Shown piece by piece: positions 41,015 through 50,159 of a DNA stretch of 64,000 bases. A program made the translations under genes and the position numbers. This stretch comes from Halosimplex halobium (lineage in GTDB: Archaea; Halobacteriota; Halobacteria; Halobacteriales; Haloarculaceae). The stretch is taken from the NCBI RefSeq assembly GCF_051414055.1, contig NZ_JBLKNX010000017.1, forward strand, positions 62,001 through 126,000. Reading direction: 5' to 3'. How positions within the stretch are numbered: the stretch's first letter is position 1; each line of letters begins with the position of its first letter. The notes under the pieces were generated by a model. The model had not been told where the DNA came from. It worked only from the letters and a program-made list of their open reading frames with translations, and ran no database searches.

Positions 41015-43734
41015 GTATCGTCATCGATCAGGTCACGCTGGAGAGCTTCAAGAGCTACGGCGACGAGACGACGATCGACCTGGGGAACGGCGTGACGGCC
41101 ATCCTCGGCGACAACGGATCTGGAAAGAGCACTATTCAGGAGGGGGTCGGGTACGCGCTCTTCGATACCCACCCCTTCCGAAATCAGGATCGGTTAGTCC
41201 GCGACGGCGAGAGTTCCGGACACGTCGAGGTTACGTTCACGAACCGAGCGACGGGAGAGACGTACACCGTTCGCCGCTGGGCGGGACGGTCGAAGTACGA
41301 CGTCTTGGACGAGAACGGCGATAACCTCGGGTTGGACACGAACAGCGAGGTCAAAGACTGGATCTGCAACCAACTCGGTATCGACAACCCCGACGACCTG
41401 TCCGAAGCATGGGAACGGAGCGTTGGCGTTCCGCAGACGGATTTCCTCTCGGACTTCACCAAGACAGAGACCGAGCGAATCGACACGTTCGACCCGCTGT
41501 TCGACATCGAACGATACCGGGAAGCCTACAAGTCACTCGGCGGGCTGGAGGAGGAGTTCGAGGGCGACATCGATGAACTCGAAGAGGAGATTACGCGACT
41601 CGAAGCCAAGCTCGAGGATCTTCCCGAGGTCAAGGACGAAGTAGAGGAACACGAGGAGGCCGTGGAAGAACTGGAGCAGAAACTCCAGTCGCTCGACGAG
41701 GAGATTCAAGAACTCGAGGAGGAGGAAGAAGAGTTGGAGGAACTCGAGGACAACCTCCGGGAAGCCAGGCAGGAACTGGAGTCTCTCGAAGAGACGAAGA
41801 TTCCCGCGCAGCGGGATGCTCTCGAAAAGGCGAAGGAACGGCGTGAGGAGGCGAAAGAAGCGAAGGAGATTATCGAGGATATCGAGGACGACTACCAGCG
41901 CCACGAGAACGCGCAGGACCGACTCGGCGATCTCGAGGAAAAACGCGACGAGCGTGACCAGCTGGAAGACGATCTTTCCGACCTCGGGGGTCAGATCGAC
42001 CGTCTGAAAGACCGGATCAGTCGCCACAAGCAGGACTTACGAGAGGTACGAGAGGCACGGGAGACGGTCGAGGAACTGGAACCCAAGAAAGACCGGTACG
42101 AATCACTCGAGGAACAGATCAGCGACCTCGAAGACGACGAGGACCGCATCGAGGAGATAGACGAGCGGCTAGAAGAAATAGACGACGAGATAGAGGAACT
42201 GGAAGCGGAAGCCGACGAGATCGAAGCGGAGATAGATGACGCCGAGGCGAACCGCGAGGAAGCCGAGCGGCTTTCTGACCTCCAGGAGGAGCGGCAAGAC
42301 CTCATCGCTCGAGAGCAGCGGCTGGAGAACGAGAGGGATAATCTCCGCGACCAGAATCAGGAACTCCGCGAGCTCGACCTGGACGAGGAGTCGGAAGTGT
42401 CCTGTCCGACGTGTGACCGGCCGGTCACGCCCGACCACCGCGAGAAGGTCATCGAGCGAAACGAGGGCCGGATCGAGGAAATCACCGAGGACGAGCTCCC
42501 CGAGGTAGAGGGAGATATCGAACAGATTGAAGAGGAAATCGAGTCGGCACAGGACGCTAAGGAAGCAGTCGATGAAATCCCGCGGTTGGAAGACAAACTC
42601 GAACGTGTCGAAGGGGAGATCGATGACCTCCGCGAGGAGAAACAGGAGCTCCGAGACGAGCGAGACGAACTCGAGGACGAAGTCGCAGCACTGCCGGAAA
42701 AGCGAGACGACCTGGACGACCTCGAAGGCGTCGTCGATGACTACCACACGGCGAAGGCCACGGTCGAAAGCGCCGACGACGTCCCGGAGAAGCTCCGCGA
42801 CACTCGGGACGAGCTGGGTGAGAAACGCGTCGAGTACCGCGAACTCCGGGACGACTTAGCGGAGTACGAGGGACTCGACGACGAGATCGACCGCGTTAAA
42901 GAGGTCATCGACGAGACGGCGGACGCTCACACGAAGTACGTCAAGAACGAGGACGAAGCGGCGAAGCTCCCCGACCGCCGGCAGGAAGTTGAAGACGAAC
43001 AGGAGGAACTCAAGGAACTGAAATCGGAACGCGACGACGTCGAGGATCGCGTCGAGTCGCTTCAGGAGGAGTTCGACGCCGAACGACTCAACGAGGTCCA
43101 GGAAGAGCTCGGGGAACTGAACACGCAACACGCCAAGACCGAGCAGAAACTCGACGACGCGCAGGAAGACCTCGAAGAGGCTCGAGACGAACTCGCGGAA
43201 CTCGAAGAGAAGCAGGAGCGCAAGCAGGGCCTCGAAGACGAAGTCACCGAGTTAGAGCGCGACCAGGAGTTCGCTCGGTGGGCGCGCAACAGCCTCCAGC
43301 AGGGTGCCGAAGACCTGCGCGACCTCATCACCAGCGAGATCGGCGACCGCGCGAACGCCATCTTCCAGCAGCTCCGCGGCAACCCGACGGAGACGCTCGT
43401 CTGGGACAAGACGTACAACCTGCGCGTTCGCGTCCGCGGGCAGAACAAGCCCTTCGACACGCTCTCGGGTGGCGAGAAGATGGCCGCCGCGCTGTCCGTC
43501 CGGCTCGCAATCCTCGAACAGCTGGCGTCCGTCGGCGTGGCGTTCCTCGACGAGCCCACCGCGAACCTCGACCAGCAGAAAAAGCAGAACCTCGTGAACC
43601 AGCTGGACGACCTCGACCAGCTCAACCAGCTCCTCGTCGTCAGTCACGACCGGACGTTCGAGTCGATGACCGAGCGGACGATCGAACTCGAGAAGGACGA
43701 GGACCGTGAGGTGACCCGGGTGGTGTCGGAGTAA
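41011..43734 (+). CDS. rad50: Rad50-like SMC ATPase with zinc hook
   Basis: A 907-residue ATPase. Walker A is GDNGSGKST from residue 33. Two long coiled coils made of Glu/Arg-rich heptads flank the zinc hook CPTC at 465-468. The C-terminal half ends with signature LSGGEK near 818, Walker B FLDEPTANLD near 845 and the His switch VVSHD. All functional parts are present, so it should form the Mre11-Rad50 clamp that tethers DNA ends. Overlap of four bases with mre11 and of one base with nurA. Confidence 0.94.
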   Translation: MSIVIDQVTLESFKSYGDETTIDLGNGVTAILGDNGSGKSTIQEGVGYALFDTHPFRNQDRLVRDGESSGHVEVTFTNRATGETYTVRRWAGRSKYDVLDENGDNLGLDTNSEVKDWICNQLGIDNPDDLSEAWERSVGVPQTDFLSDFTKTETERIDTFDPLFDIERYREAYKSLGGLEEEFEGDIDELEEEITRLEAKLEDLPEVKDEVEEHEEAVEELEQKLQSLDEEIQELEEEEEELEELEDNLREARQELESLEETKIPAQRDALEKAKERREEAKEAKEIIEDIEDDYQRHENAQDRLGDLEEKRDERDQLEDDLSDLGGQIDRLKDRISRHKQDLREVREARETVEELEPKKDRYESLEEQISDLEDDEDRIEEIDERLEEIDDEIEELEAEADEIEAEIDDAEANREEAERLSDLQEERQDLIAREQRLENERDNLRDQNQELRELDLDEESEVSCPTCDRPVTPDHREKVIERNEGRIEEITEDELPEVEGDIEQIEEEIESAQDAKEAVDEIPRLEDKLERVEGEIDDLREEKQELRDERDELEDEVAALPEKRDDLDDLEGVVDDYHTAKATVESADDVPEKLRDTRDELGEKRVEYRELRDDLAEYEGLDDEIDRVKEVIDETADAHTKYVKNEDEAAKLPDRRQEVEDEQEELKELKSERDDVEDRVESLQEEFDAERLNEVQEELGELNTQHAKTEQKLDDAQEDLEEARDELAELEEKQERKQGLEDEVTELERDQEFARWARNSLQQGAEDLRDLITSEIGDRANAIFQQLRGNPTETLVWDKTYNLRVRVRGQNKPFDTLSGGEKMAAALSVRLAILEQLASVGVAFLDEPTANLDQQKKQNLVNQLDDLDQLNQLLVVSHDRTFESMTERTIELEKDEDREVTRVVSE

Positions 43735-44966
43735 TGCCGTTCCATCCCGAAGCGGTCCTCGACGACCTCCGCGACCATGCTGGGGAAATCCGGGAATTCG
43801 CCGAGGACGAGGAAGAGACGGTCGAGCGATATCGTGAAGCGTTACGCGACGCGCTCGAGGAGCACAACGCGACCCCGCTCCGGGCGGAACTCGGGCCGGA
43901 TCGGTATCCGGGCGCCCTGCCGACCGACGAGTGGGACGAGAACGACTCGCCGGTCGTCGGGTTCGACGAGTCCGCCGCGTGGGACAACCACGAGGCGGTG
44001 AACGAGTACGCGAAGGACGTGCTGGAGGGCGTGACGACCATCGCCGCCGACGGGTCGGAACTCGGGCCGGCGGACGAGTTCACGGTTCCGCTCGGGCTGG
44101 TGCAGGTCGCCTGGAACGCGAACCACCACCACGAGAACGGCGACTACGAGGAGGGACTCGACGCCCGCATCCTCGGCCCGGAAGCGGTTACTCAGGAATC
44201 GGACGAGGAAGACGGCATCAGATACACCGACGGGCGGGCACCCGGGCACGAACGCTACCGCGACGAGGGGGAGACGGTCATCGACTGCATCGAGGCGTTC
44301 GCCGACCTCGACCCGCCGCCGGTCGTCATCTACGACGGGCCGCTCGTGCCCACCTTCGCCAACACGTACTCGCCGGAAGTTCGGGACAGCTACTACCGGC
44401 GGACGATGTCCCGGGTGCTGGCCGCGAGCGAGCACCACGGCGTTCCGGTCGTCGGCTACTCCGCCGGCAGCAGTCGGACGAACGTAGCGAAACTGCTCCG
44501 CCGAACGTACCGCGACCGGCTGGGAGACGAACAGTTCGTCGCGGACTCCCGCATCCTGGAAGGGTTCACCGAGAACTGGGGCGACCGCTCGCAGGCCTTC
44601 GTCCACCGGCAGGACGGGACGATCGACGCTATGGAGTGCAGGTATCGTGGCGAGGAGTACGAGTTCGCCACCGACGTGCTGTTCGGGTACCTCGACATCC
44701 CCGACGGGGACGCGATGGACTACCTCGAGTTCCCGGGATGGGTGCTCCGCGACGGCATCGTCGAGTACGTGTTCGACGTCGTCCGCGCGGAGGCCGGCAT
44801 CGGCCGCGGCTATCCGGAGATCGTCCAGCAGGCGGACGCGAACGCCGTGCTCGACGCCGACGCGAAACGGCGATTCCTCGCCCTCGTCCAGAACTTCGCC
44901 GAGGAGGAGGGCCTGCCGATCGAGTGGAACGCCAAGAACCTGAGCAAGGAGCGCCGCCGCCGATGA
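43734..44966 (+). CDS. nurA: NurA-type 5'-3' nuclease
   Basis: A 410-residue protein with the NurA domain. Asp106 lies in AADGSELG, the first catalytic motif. IYDGPLV follows near 200 and a C-terminal motif YPEIVQQADANAVL near 365. An extra 80-residue N-terminal helix region and a long insertion rich in Glu/Asp precede the third motif. NurA degrades DNA ends together with the hexameric pump HerA. The gene directly follows rad50 with TAATG fusion. NurA is common in thermophiles and less usual in haloarchaea. Confidence 0.88.
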   Translation: MPFHPEAVLDDLRDHAGEIREFAEDEEETVERYREALRDALEEHNATPLRAELGPDRYPGALPTDEWDENDSPVVGFDESAAWDNHEAVNEYAKDVLEGVTTIAADGSELGPADEFTVPLGLVQVAWNANHHHENGDYEEGLDARILGPEAVTQESDEEDGIRYTDGRAPGHERYRDEGETVIDCIEAFADLDPPPVVIYDGPLVPTFANTYSPEVRDSYYRRTMSRVLAASEHHGVPVVGYSAGSSRTNVAKLLRRTYRDRLGDEQFVADSRILEGFTENWGDRSQAFVHRQDGTIDAMECRYRGEEYEFATDVLFGYLDIPDGDAMDYLEFPGWVLRDGIVEYVFDVVRAEAGIGRGYPEIVQQADANAVLDADAKRRFLALVQNFAEEEGLPIEWNAKNLSKERRRR

Positions 44967-45003
44967 ACAGTCGATCCGACCGCTTCACCCGAAACCCATC
45001 ACT

Positions 45004-45681
45004 ATGACACAGAACGAGTCTTCCTCAGAGGAACCGGCACTCACGGAGAGCGATCTCACGCTCGGCACAGTCGCGGAGTCGCACTCCCAAATGGACTACG
45101 TCGTCGAGGTGTACCGGGAACGGGAGCGCGAGCGACCGCCGGAGAAGCAGGACTACGAGTTCGGTCAGCCGGTGTACAGCACGACCACAGTTCGTGGGAA
45201 CGAGTACGCCGTCGTCGGCGTCGTCTACGACTCCCAGCTCGTCGATCCGGACCAGGGGCGCGAGGGACCGCGCCTCTCGAACCCCGACCAGGAGATGTTC
45301 GTCCCGGGATACGTGGACGAGAAGCGAACGCTGCTCGGCGTCGCGTTCCTCGGGTTCGCGCGACTCTCGTCCCACACGGAGGGTGACGGATACAGCCTCG
45401 CCGACGTCGAACAGGAGATGCCGCGGTGGACGCTCGACATCGACGATTCGGTGTCCACGCTCTCGACCGAGGGGTTCCGGCAGTTCCACTTCCCCGAAGG
45501 CTCGCTCCGCGTGCAGTACTACGACCGGCTCATCTCCACGGCCGACCGCTTCGGAGCTGAAGTGACCCTCTCACTGATCGATCGCCTCCGGAGCGACACG
45601 CCCGCAGACGAGGACATGCTGGACGTCATCGAGCAGAAGGTCCGCTGGGAAGCGAACTCGGATCGGGGGGTCGTGCGATGA
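45004..45681 (+). CDS. Unknown protein between nurA and herA
   Basis: A 225-residue acidic soluble protein with no signal, membrane helix or metal motif. It contains LGTVAESHSQMDYVVEVYRE near the N-terminus, with FGQPVYSTTTVRGNEYAVVG and FVPGYVDEKRTLLGVAFLGFA after it, suggesting a small beta-barrel domain like the HAS-barrel of HerA. That would make it an assembly or clamp partner of HerA or NurA. It overlaps herA by four bases, so it is translated together with it. No name can be given. Confidence 0.72.
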   Translation: MTQNESSSEEPALTESDLTLGTVAESHSQMDYVVEVYRERERERPPEKQDYEFGQPVYSTTTVRGNEYAVVGVVYDSQLVDPDQGREGPRLSNPDQEMFVPGYVDEKRTLLGVAFLGFARLSSHTEGDGYSLADVEQEMPRWTLDIDDSVSTLSTEGFRQFHFPEGSLRVQYYDRLISTADRFGAEVTLSLIDRLRSDTPADEDMLDVIEQKVRWEANSDRGVVR

Positions 45682-47336
45682 GTGGCGACGTACCCACGCC
45701 GCCCACCAGCCGGGACGTCGCCGCAGCGTCGGACACCGTGGTGGGTACCGTCGAGAAGCCCGGCGACTCGGCTGACGAGTTCCAGTTCATCGTCCCGAAC
45801 GACATCGACGTTCGGACGGGAGAGTTCGTCGTCTACGACACCGTCGTCGAAGGCGAACAGCGCGACGTCCTCGCTCGCGTCACGAACACCGAACAGGAGC
45901 GGGGCCTGCCGGGTGACTTCCTCGCGGATCCGGCAGTCGAACCGGACGAAATTGCGGGAGCGCTCGGCGTGCCAAGCGGCGACGTAGAGATCGACCGCGT
46001 GACCGCCCGGACCGTCGGGTACTTCGACGAAGACCTGGAGACGTTCACGAACCCCCGGTCGCTCCCAGACCCGGGATCGAGGGTTCACCTCGCGGACGAC
46101 GAGTTCCTCGAGGCGGTCCTGCCCAACGCCGACTGGCAGAGCGACAGCGGACTCGCGCACGTCGGGTGGCTGCTCAACCGGCCGGCCGGCGACGCGAACG
46201 TCTTCCTCCCGGTCGACGACTTCTCCTCGACACACCTCGCCATCCTCGCCTCGACGGGCAGCGGGAAGTCGTACACGGCGAGCGTCGTCATCGAGGAGAT
46301 GATGCGCCCGCAGTCGCGGGCGGCGATGCTCGTCTTCGACCCGCACGGCGAGTACGACACGCTCCCGGACGTGCGCAAAGACGAGCACGCGTCGGTGTTC
46401 AGGGATGGCGACTACACGCCCGAGGTCAACATCATCCAGCCGGACGAGATCAACATCGCCATCCCCGACCTCAACTACGGCGACCTGCTCGCGCTGCTCG
46501 ACGGTCCGAGCGACCGGATGAAGTACGTGCTCCACGACGCCTGGCGGAACCTCCAGGAAGAGAGCAACGACATCAGCGTCCACGATATCGTCGCCGAGTG
46601 CTACCACGTCGATGGCGAGGACAGCGACACTGCGAGCGCGCTCGAGTGGCGCCTCCAGCGGGCGCTCGGTCGGGACCTGTTCGTGCGTGCAGCCAGGGAG
46701 GAGTTGACTGACCTCGTCGCTCCGGGACAGGTCACCGTGCTCAAGTTGAACCGGCTCTCGGAAGAGGACCAGCAGATGCTCGCCGCCGCGCTCCTCCGGA
46801 AGCTCTACGAGGCGCGCGAGCGGGCGATGCGCGGTGACGACGACCGACTCGACTTCCCGCTGTTCACATTGTTGGAAGAAGGCCATCGGTTCGCTCCCGA
46901 CGGAAACGCGCGGTCCCTCGGCATTCTGCGGACGATCCTTTCCGAGGGCCGGAAGTTCGGATTCGGCGTCGGAATCATCTCACAGCGCCCGTCCAAACTC
47001 GACGCCGACGTACTGTCGCAGTGCGGCACGCAGGTCATCATGCAGATTCAGAACCCGAACGACCAACAGGCGATTCGTCAGTCCGTCGAGAGCGCCGGCG
47101 AGGACGTCCTCGATGAACTCCCGGGGCTAACGCCCGGGCAGGCAGTCATCGCGGGCGACGCGATGAACACGCCCGTGCTGGCTCGGATTCGGGAACGGCA
47201 CACTCGACACGGAGCGGAGAGCCTCGAGGCGACGCAAGAGTGGCGTGACAGCTGGGACGAGTACAGGGAAGAGCAGGAACGCGGAGTTACCGAGGCCTAC
47301 GACGACGATGAGGAAGTCGATGACACGCCGCTCTGA
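45678..47336 (+). CDS. herA: HerA-type DNA translocase
   Basis: A 552-residue ATPase. Residues 1-110 fit a HAS-barrel. Walker A is STGSGKSYT near 191-199, Walker B is FTLLEEGHR near 396-404, and the HerA-typical FGFGVGIISQRPSKLD follows near 432. A helical tail (TQEWRDSWDEYREEQE) may cap the ring. HerA hexamers pump DNA into NurA and Mre11-Rad50 for end resection. Last gene of the operon. Confidence 0.93.
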   Translation: MSGDVPTPPTSRDVAAASDTVVGTVEKPGDSADEFQFIVPNDIDVRTGEFVVYDTVVEGEQRDVLARVTNTEQERGLPGDFLADPAVEPDEIAGALGVPSGDVEIDRVTARTVGYFDEDLETFTNPRSLPDPGSRVHLADDEFLEAVLPNADWQSDSGLAHVGWLLNRPAGDANVFLPVDDFSSTHLAILASTGSGKSYTASVVIEEMMRPQSRAAMLVFDPHGEYDTLPDVRKDEHASVFRDGDYTPEVNIIQPDEINIAIPDLNYGDLLALLDGPSDRMKYVLHDAWRNLQEESNDISVHDIVAECYHVDGEDSDTASALEWRLQRALGRDLFVRAAREELTDLVAPGQVTVLKLNRLSEEDQQMLAAALLRKLYEARERAMRGDDDRLDFPLFTLLEEGHRFAPDGNARSLGILRTILSEGRKFGFGVGIISQRPSKLDADVLSQCGTQVIMQIQNPNDQQAIRQSVESAGEDVLDELPGLTPGQAVIAGDAMNTPVLARIRERHTRHGAESLEATQEWRDSWDEYREEQERGVTEAYDDDEEVDDTPL

Positions 47337-47432
47337 ATGGCCTGACGACTACCCCTCGAACTGTTCGTTCGAGTCTGGATCGGTTCACCCTCTATGTGAG
47401 TTGATTAGTGTCCGGGGGTGAGGTGAATACGT
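47337..47432. other. Downstream of herA
   Basis: No gene seen. An imperfect GTTCG-rich palindrome (CTCGAACTGTTCGTTCGAG, 47358-47376) could form a terminator hairpin for the herA operon. Confidence 0.4.
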
Positions 47433-47756
47433 CTACAGAACTCCTCCCAACTCACCCAGACCGAACAGCGACCAATTGTCGCCCACGTCGTCAGCGAGCC
47501 CATCGACGAACCCGCTTTTCGAGAACAACGCGAATTCCTCGTCGCGCGTGTCCGGTCCCCAGCGAACACGCTCGGCTTTCTCCCGCAGCTGCGACACGAG
47601 GGGCGGACCAACCGGCTCGCCCGTCCAGTTCCACTTCCGCTTTCCGACGTTGTAGATATCCAGCATGATCTCCCGGATATGCTTGACCGTCCCGTCGCCG
47701 TCCACGTACCGCTCCGACGCGAGAAGGCGACGCGAGACGAAAAACAGAAGACGCAC
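47433..47756 (-). pseudogene. C-terminal fragment of an archaeal DUF234-type ATPase
   Basis: The last 65 residues of this frame (WTGEPVGPPLVSQLREKAER, then FALFSKSGFVDGL) match the end of the haloarchaeal AAA ATPases with a DUF234 domain, which is a nuclease-like part of PF01637 ATPases. The ATPase domain is missing and the upstream 40 residues are unrelated, so the gene is a relic. It overlaps the plus-strand frame at 47679 in the antisense direction. Confidence 0.6.
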
Positions 47757-48107
47757 ACGTATTCGGCCGTTCCGATCACCCTCACCGCCAACCTCGACGG
47801 CGACGAATACACGGTCACGCCAACCCTCATCGAAGCGTTCGGCCGCTCACCTCAGGACCAGGATCTCGACCTCCTGCTCGAAAAGCACGGCCCGGGGAAA
47901 CTCGCGGCCACACTCACGTACGCGATTCCATACGCCGAGGGAGAGATGTCAGATCGAGTGGCTGCCCGAGAACTCGATCTCCAGCACGCTTTCGCCATCG
48001 CTGTCTTGCAGGCCCTCCGGGAGGTCGTCCTCGACATGAAGCCAGTCGATCCGTACTTCGAGGACATTCGGAGTGCCCGGGAGCAACCGCTCGAGACAGG
48101 GGATTGA
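47679..48107 (+). CDS. Hypothetical protein, possibly a fragment
   Basis: A 142-residue frame. The first 25 residues overlap the DUF234 relic in antisense and look artificial; from about residue 28 it reads as a soluble beta/alpha protein (AVPITLTANLDGDEYTVTPT, then HAFAIAVLQALREVVL). It has no promoter that I can see. It could be a real small gene with a later start or the remains of a larger one. Confidence 0.35.
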   Translation: MLDRPVAVHVPLRREKATRDEKQKTHTYSAVPITLTANLDGDEYTVTPTLIEAFGRSPQDQDLDLLLEKHGPGKLAATLTYAIPYAEGEMSDRVAARELDLQHAFAIAVLQALREVVLDMKPVDPYFEDIRSAREQPLETGD

Positions 48108-48213
48108 GAAACCGAGGTGCGTGAGGACTCTAGCCATCCGAGGCCACCAAGAGAAAATATTGGTTTTTCGTAGGAAAGTATTTTTGCCACTGGCCGATTA
48201 GTCGCTAGCATAC

Positions 48214-48840
48214 ATGACCACCGTCGACGCCCCTGACGAACTCTGGGAAGGGGACGTGAATGAGGCCGCCATCGAGGAGTGGAAATCCGACACGACCACG
48301 TTTGACCGGGTCCGGAGCGTCATCGACGTCACCACCGAGCTACGGACCGTCAGCACGATTGCCGATCGCGCACGCGTGAGTGAGCCGACTGCGAGGAAAT
48401 ACCTCACTGCGCTGGCGGAAACGGGCCGCGTCAAAGCAGTGAACACGGACTCTGGAACCCGCTACATGCGGGCTCCACAGATGCTGGCCATGCGGCGTAT
48501 CTCGGCCATCCACCGCGAACACACCAAGAGCGAAATCCGGGACGCCATCCAGAATCTCAAGGAAGAACTGAGCGACTTCCGAGAGCAGTACGACGTGACT
48601 GACGTCGATGAACTCGCTCTCGAACTGGACCCCGGCGACGACGGCTGGCAAGACGTCACCCGCTGGCAACAGGTCGAACAGAACCTCGAGATCGCACAGG
48701 CAGCACTCTCGCTGTACGACTTCGACCCCGACGACAGCCAGTCCGCTGCTGCTCGTGCCACAGATTCCAGTACCGTCGTCCAGGGCTCGACGCGTGAGCG
48801 AGGAGCGCTCAGTGACGACACCGAGCAATCGACGGCATAG
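48214..48840 (+). CDS. Winged-helix transcription regulator, likely antitoxin
   Basis: A 208-residue protein. A helix-turn-helix at about residues 45-75 (RARVSEPTARKYLTALAETGRV) is followed by a helical region with a coiled coil (IRDAIQNLKEELSDF) and a Ser/Thr-rich tail. The pattern belongs to a haloarchaeal HTH family (DUF7342 as I recall) often placed before a TumE-like gene. Its stop TAG is directly followed by the ATG of the next gene. A GTATTTTT TATA-like word lies 30-40 bases upstream. Confidence 0.7.
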   Translation: MTTVDAPDELWEGDVNEAAIEEWKSDTTTFDRVRSVIDVTTELRTVSTIADRARVSEPTARKYLTALAETGRVKAVNTDSGTRYMRAPQMLAMRRISAIHREHTKSEIRDAIQNLKEELSDFREQYDVTDVDELALELDPGDDGWQDVTRWQQVEQNLEIAQAALSLYDFDPDDSQSAAARATDSSTVVQGSTRERGALSDDTEQSTA

Positions 48841-49296
48841 ATGGAGCCCGACGCAGATATCGAGGGTGAAGTCGGGCCGCTCGACGATACGGCGTTGGAA
48901 CAGATCCGAGAGGAGTTCACGGGGTTAGATGGCCTCGTTTCGGAAGCAGGGTTCGACAGCCTGCTGGATCCGACGGAACTCGTCGTTCGCCTCGATGACG
49001 GGATCGGAGACGCAGACTGGTGCCGGTTCGACGTGCGGTGGTACCGAAGGGGATACTACAATTTCCACCACACCGACGAGCGGGATGTTGACTTTCGGTT
49101 CGACTTCCATCCGAAACCAGACGCTCCGGACAAGCACTTTCACGAACCGCCTGACGCCCCGTCAGAGAACCCGCCGCGCTCCTGCATCACCGTTACCGAG
49201 CCGAAACTGGTGACACGAGCCGTCCACAGTCTCTGGCGTCGCGCATACGAAACAGAATCCTTCGAACTGCTGAACGAGGCGGACAATCCACCCTGA
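48841..49296 (+). CDS. TumE-like (DUF6516) protein, likely toxin
   Basis: A 151-residue protein. The middle shows WCRFDVRWYRRGYYNFHHTD and then FHPKPDAPDKHFHEP, a His/Arg/Tyr-rich pattern like TumE-family toxins, whose partner is an HTH antitoxin such as the gene just before it. The pair with zero spacing fits a type II toxin-antitoxin system. Similarity is from reading, not alignment. Confidence 0.55.
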   Translation: MEPDADIEGEVGPLDDTALEQIREEFTGLDGLVSEAGFDSLLDPTELVVRLDDGIGDADWCRFDVRWYRRGYYNFHHTDERDVDFRFDFHPKPDAPDKHFHEPPDAPSENPPRSCITVTEPKLVTRAVHSLWRRAYETESFELLNEADNPP

Positions 49297-49734
49297 ACGG
49301 CTTCTACCCTCTCTGGCGCGAGTTCAGCTGGCCAGAGTTCTCTCTGTGACGCTACAGTGCTGGCGTATCGCGTTTCGTCAGTGCACGATGGTCGATACGT
49401 AACTAGCCGGGCAGCATTCGCCGATGGCGAGGTACTCGATGTATTGTTGTGTGGCAATCCTCAGAAGATTCTGTCGCCTGCAAAAATGGAGAGCGGCAGC
49501 GGTTCGATTACAGGTCGTCCAGGTAGTCCCTCCGCTGTTCCATCTTCTCCCGCTCCGACCTGCGGTCGTAGTGCTGCTCGATCACTTCGGGGCTGACGTT
49601 GGCCCGGTCGCTGACCACCTTATCCGGCGATCAAACGCAGCGCCGTTGTTCCCGTTCGATGCTCGAACGACGGGGGATTTCCCCCGGGTTCGCGTACAAC
49701 CAAACAGTCGGCAACTCAGAAAACCAGTCGTAGA
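49297..49734. other. Region with decayed sequence between toxin-like pairs
   Basis: No intact gene. It includes the integrase remnant (49508-49621) and small palindromes GTTCGATGCTCGAAC (49654-49668) and GGGGGATTTCCCCC (49672-49685) that may terminate transcripts. The rest shows nothing I can assign. Confidence 0.5.
49508..49621 (-). pseudogene. C-terminal remnant of a tyrosine integrase
   Basis: The minus strand reads KVVSDRANVSPEVIEQHYDR followed by RSEREKMEQRRDYLDDL and a stop. This is the end of a haloarchaeal tyrosine recombinase with its catalytic tyrosine, comparable to VVADRLDCSEEILDKHYDR in the intact integrase at 38167. A stop codon lies just upstream in frame and the rest of the gene is absent. 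It marks an old second integration event at the right side of the island. Confidence 0.75.
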
Positions 49735-50151
49735 TTAAAGCCTGTCGAACGAGTCGATCACGTCGCTCGTCGAGTACGTACTGACCAGATTCTGCTCGTC
49801 GAAGTCGGAATCATCACTCCAGATGGCTGCATCGCTGGCTATGGCACACGCCAGATAGAGCACGTCGTCGGGATCGGTGTTGCCGATCGCCTCGTCTGCT
49901 CTCTCGATAGCCGGATAGAAATCGTCGGCGGGGACGACTTCGATGTACTGGAACAGGAGGTCGATGAACTGTGTCACTCGGTCCGGCTCCATCCCGGACT
50001 TCTCCACGATCAGCCCCTCGTAGTTTTCAACCTCGTCGTAGACGAACGCGGGCGTCAGGAGGCCGGGTTCGAGTGTGACGATGAGCTCCCGCGTTTTCGA
50101 ATCGGCGACGAGGGCAGAGATGACGACGTTTGCGTCGACGACCAGCTTCAT
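49735..50151 (-). CDS. PIN-domain toxin (VapC-like)
   Basis: A 138-residue protein with the PIN fold: Asp6 in VVDANVVISA, an acidic DEVENYEG near 38, TDPDDVLYLA near 92 and WSDDSDF near 112 complete the four-carboxylate site of this RNase family. It follows a small antitoxin-like gene with an 8-base gap. Such proteins cut tRNA or rRNA when free from their antitoxin. Confidence 0.85.
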   Translation of the reverse strand: MKLVVDANVVISALVADSKTRELIVTLEPGLLTPAFVYDEVENYEGLIVEKSGMEPDRVTQFIDLLFQYIEVVPADDFYPAIERADEAIGNTDPDDVLYLACAIASDAAIWSDDSDFDEQNLVSTYSTSDVIDSFDRL

Positions 50152-50159
50152 TCGTCCTG

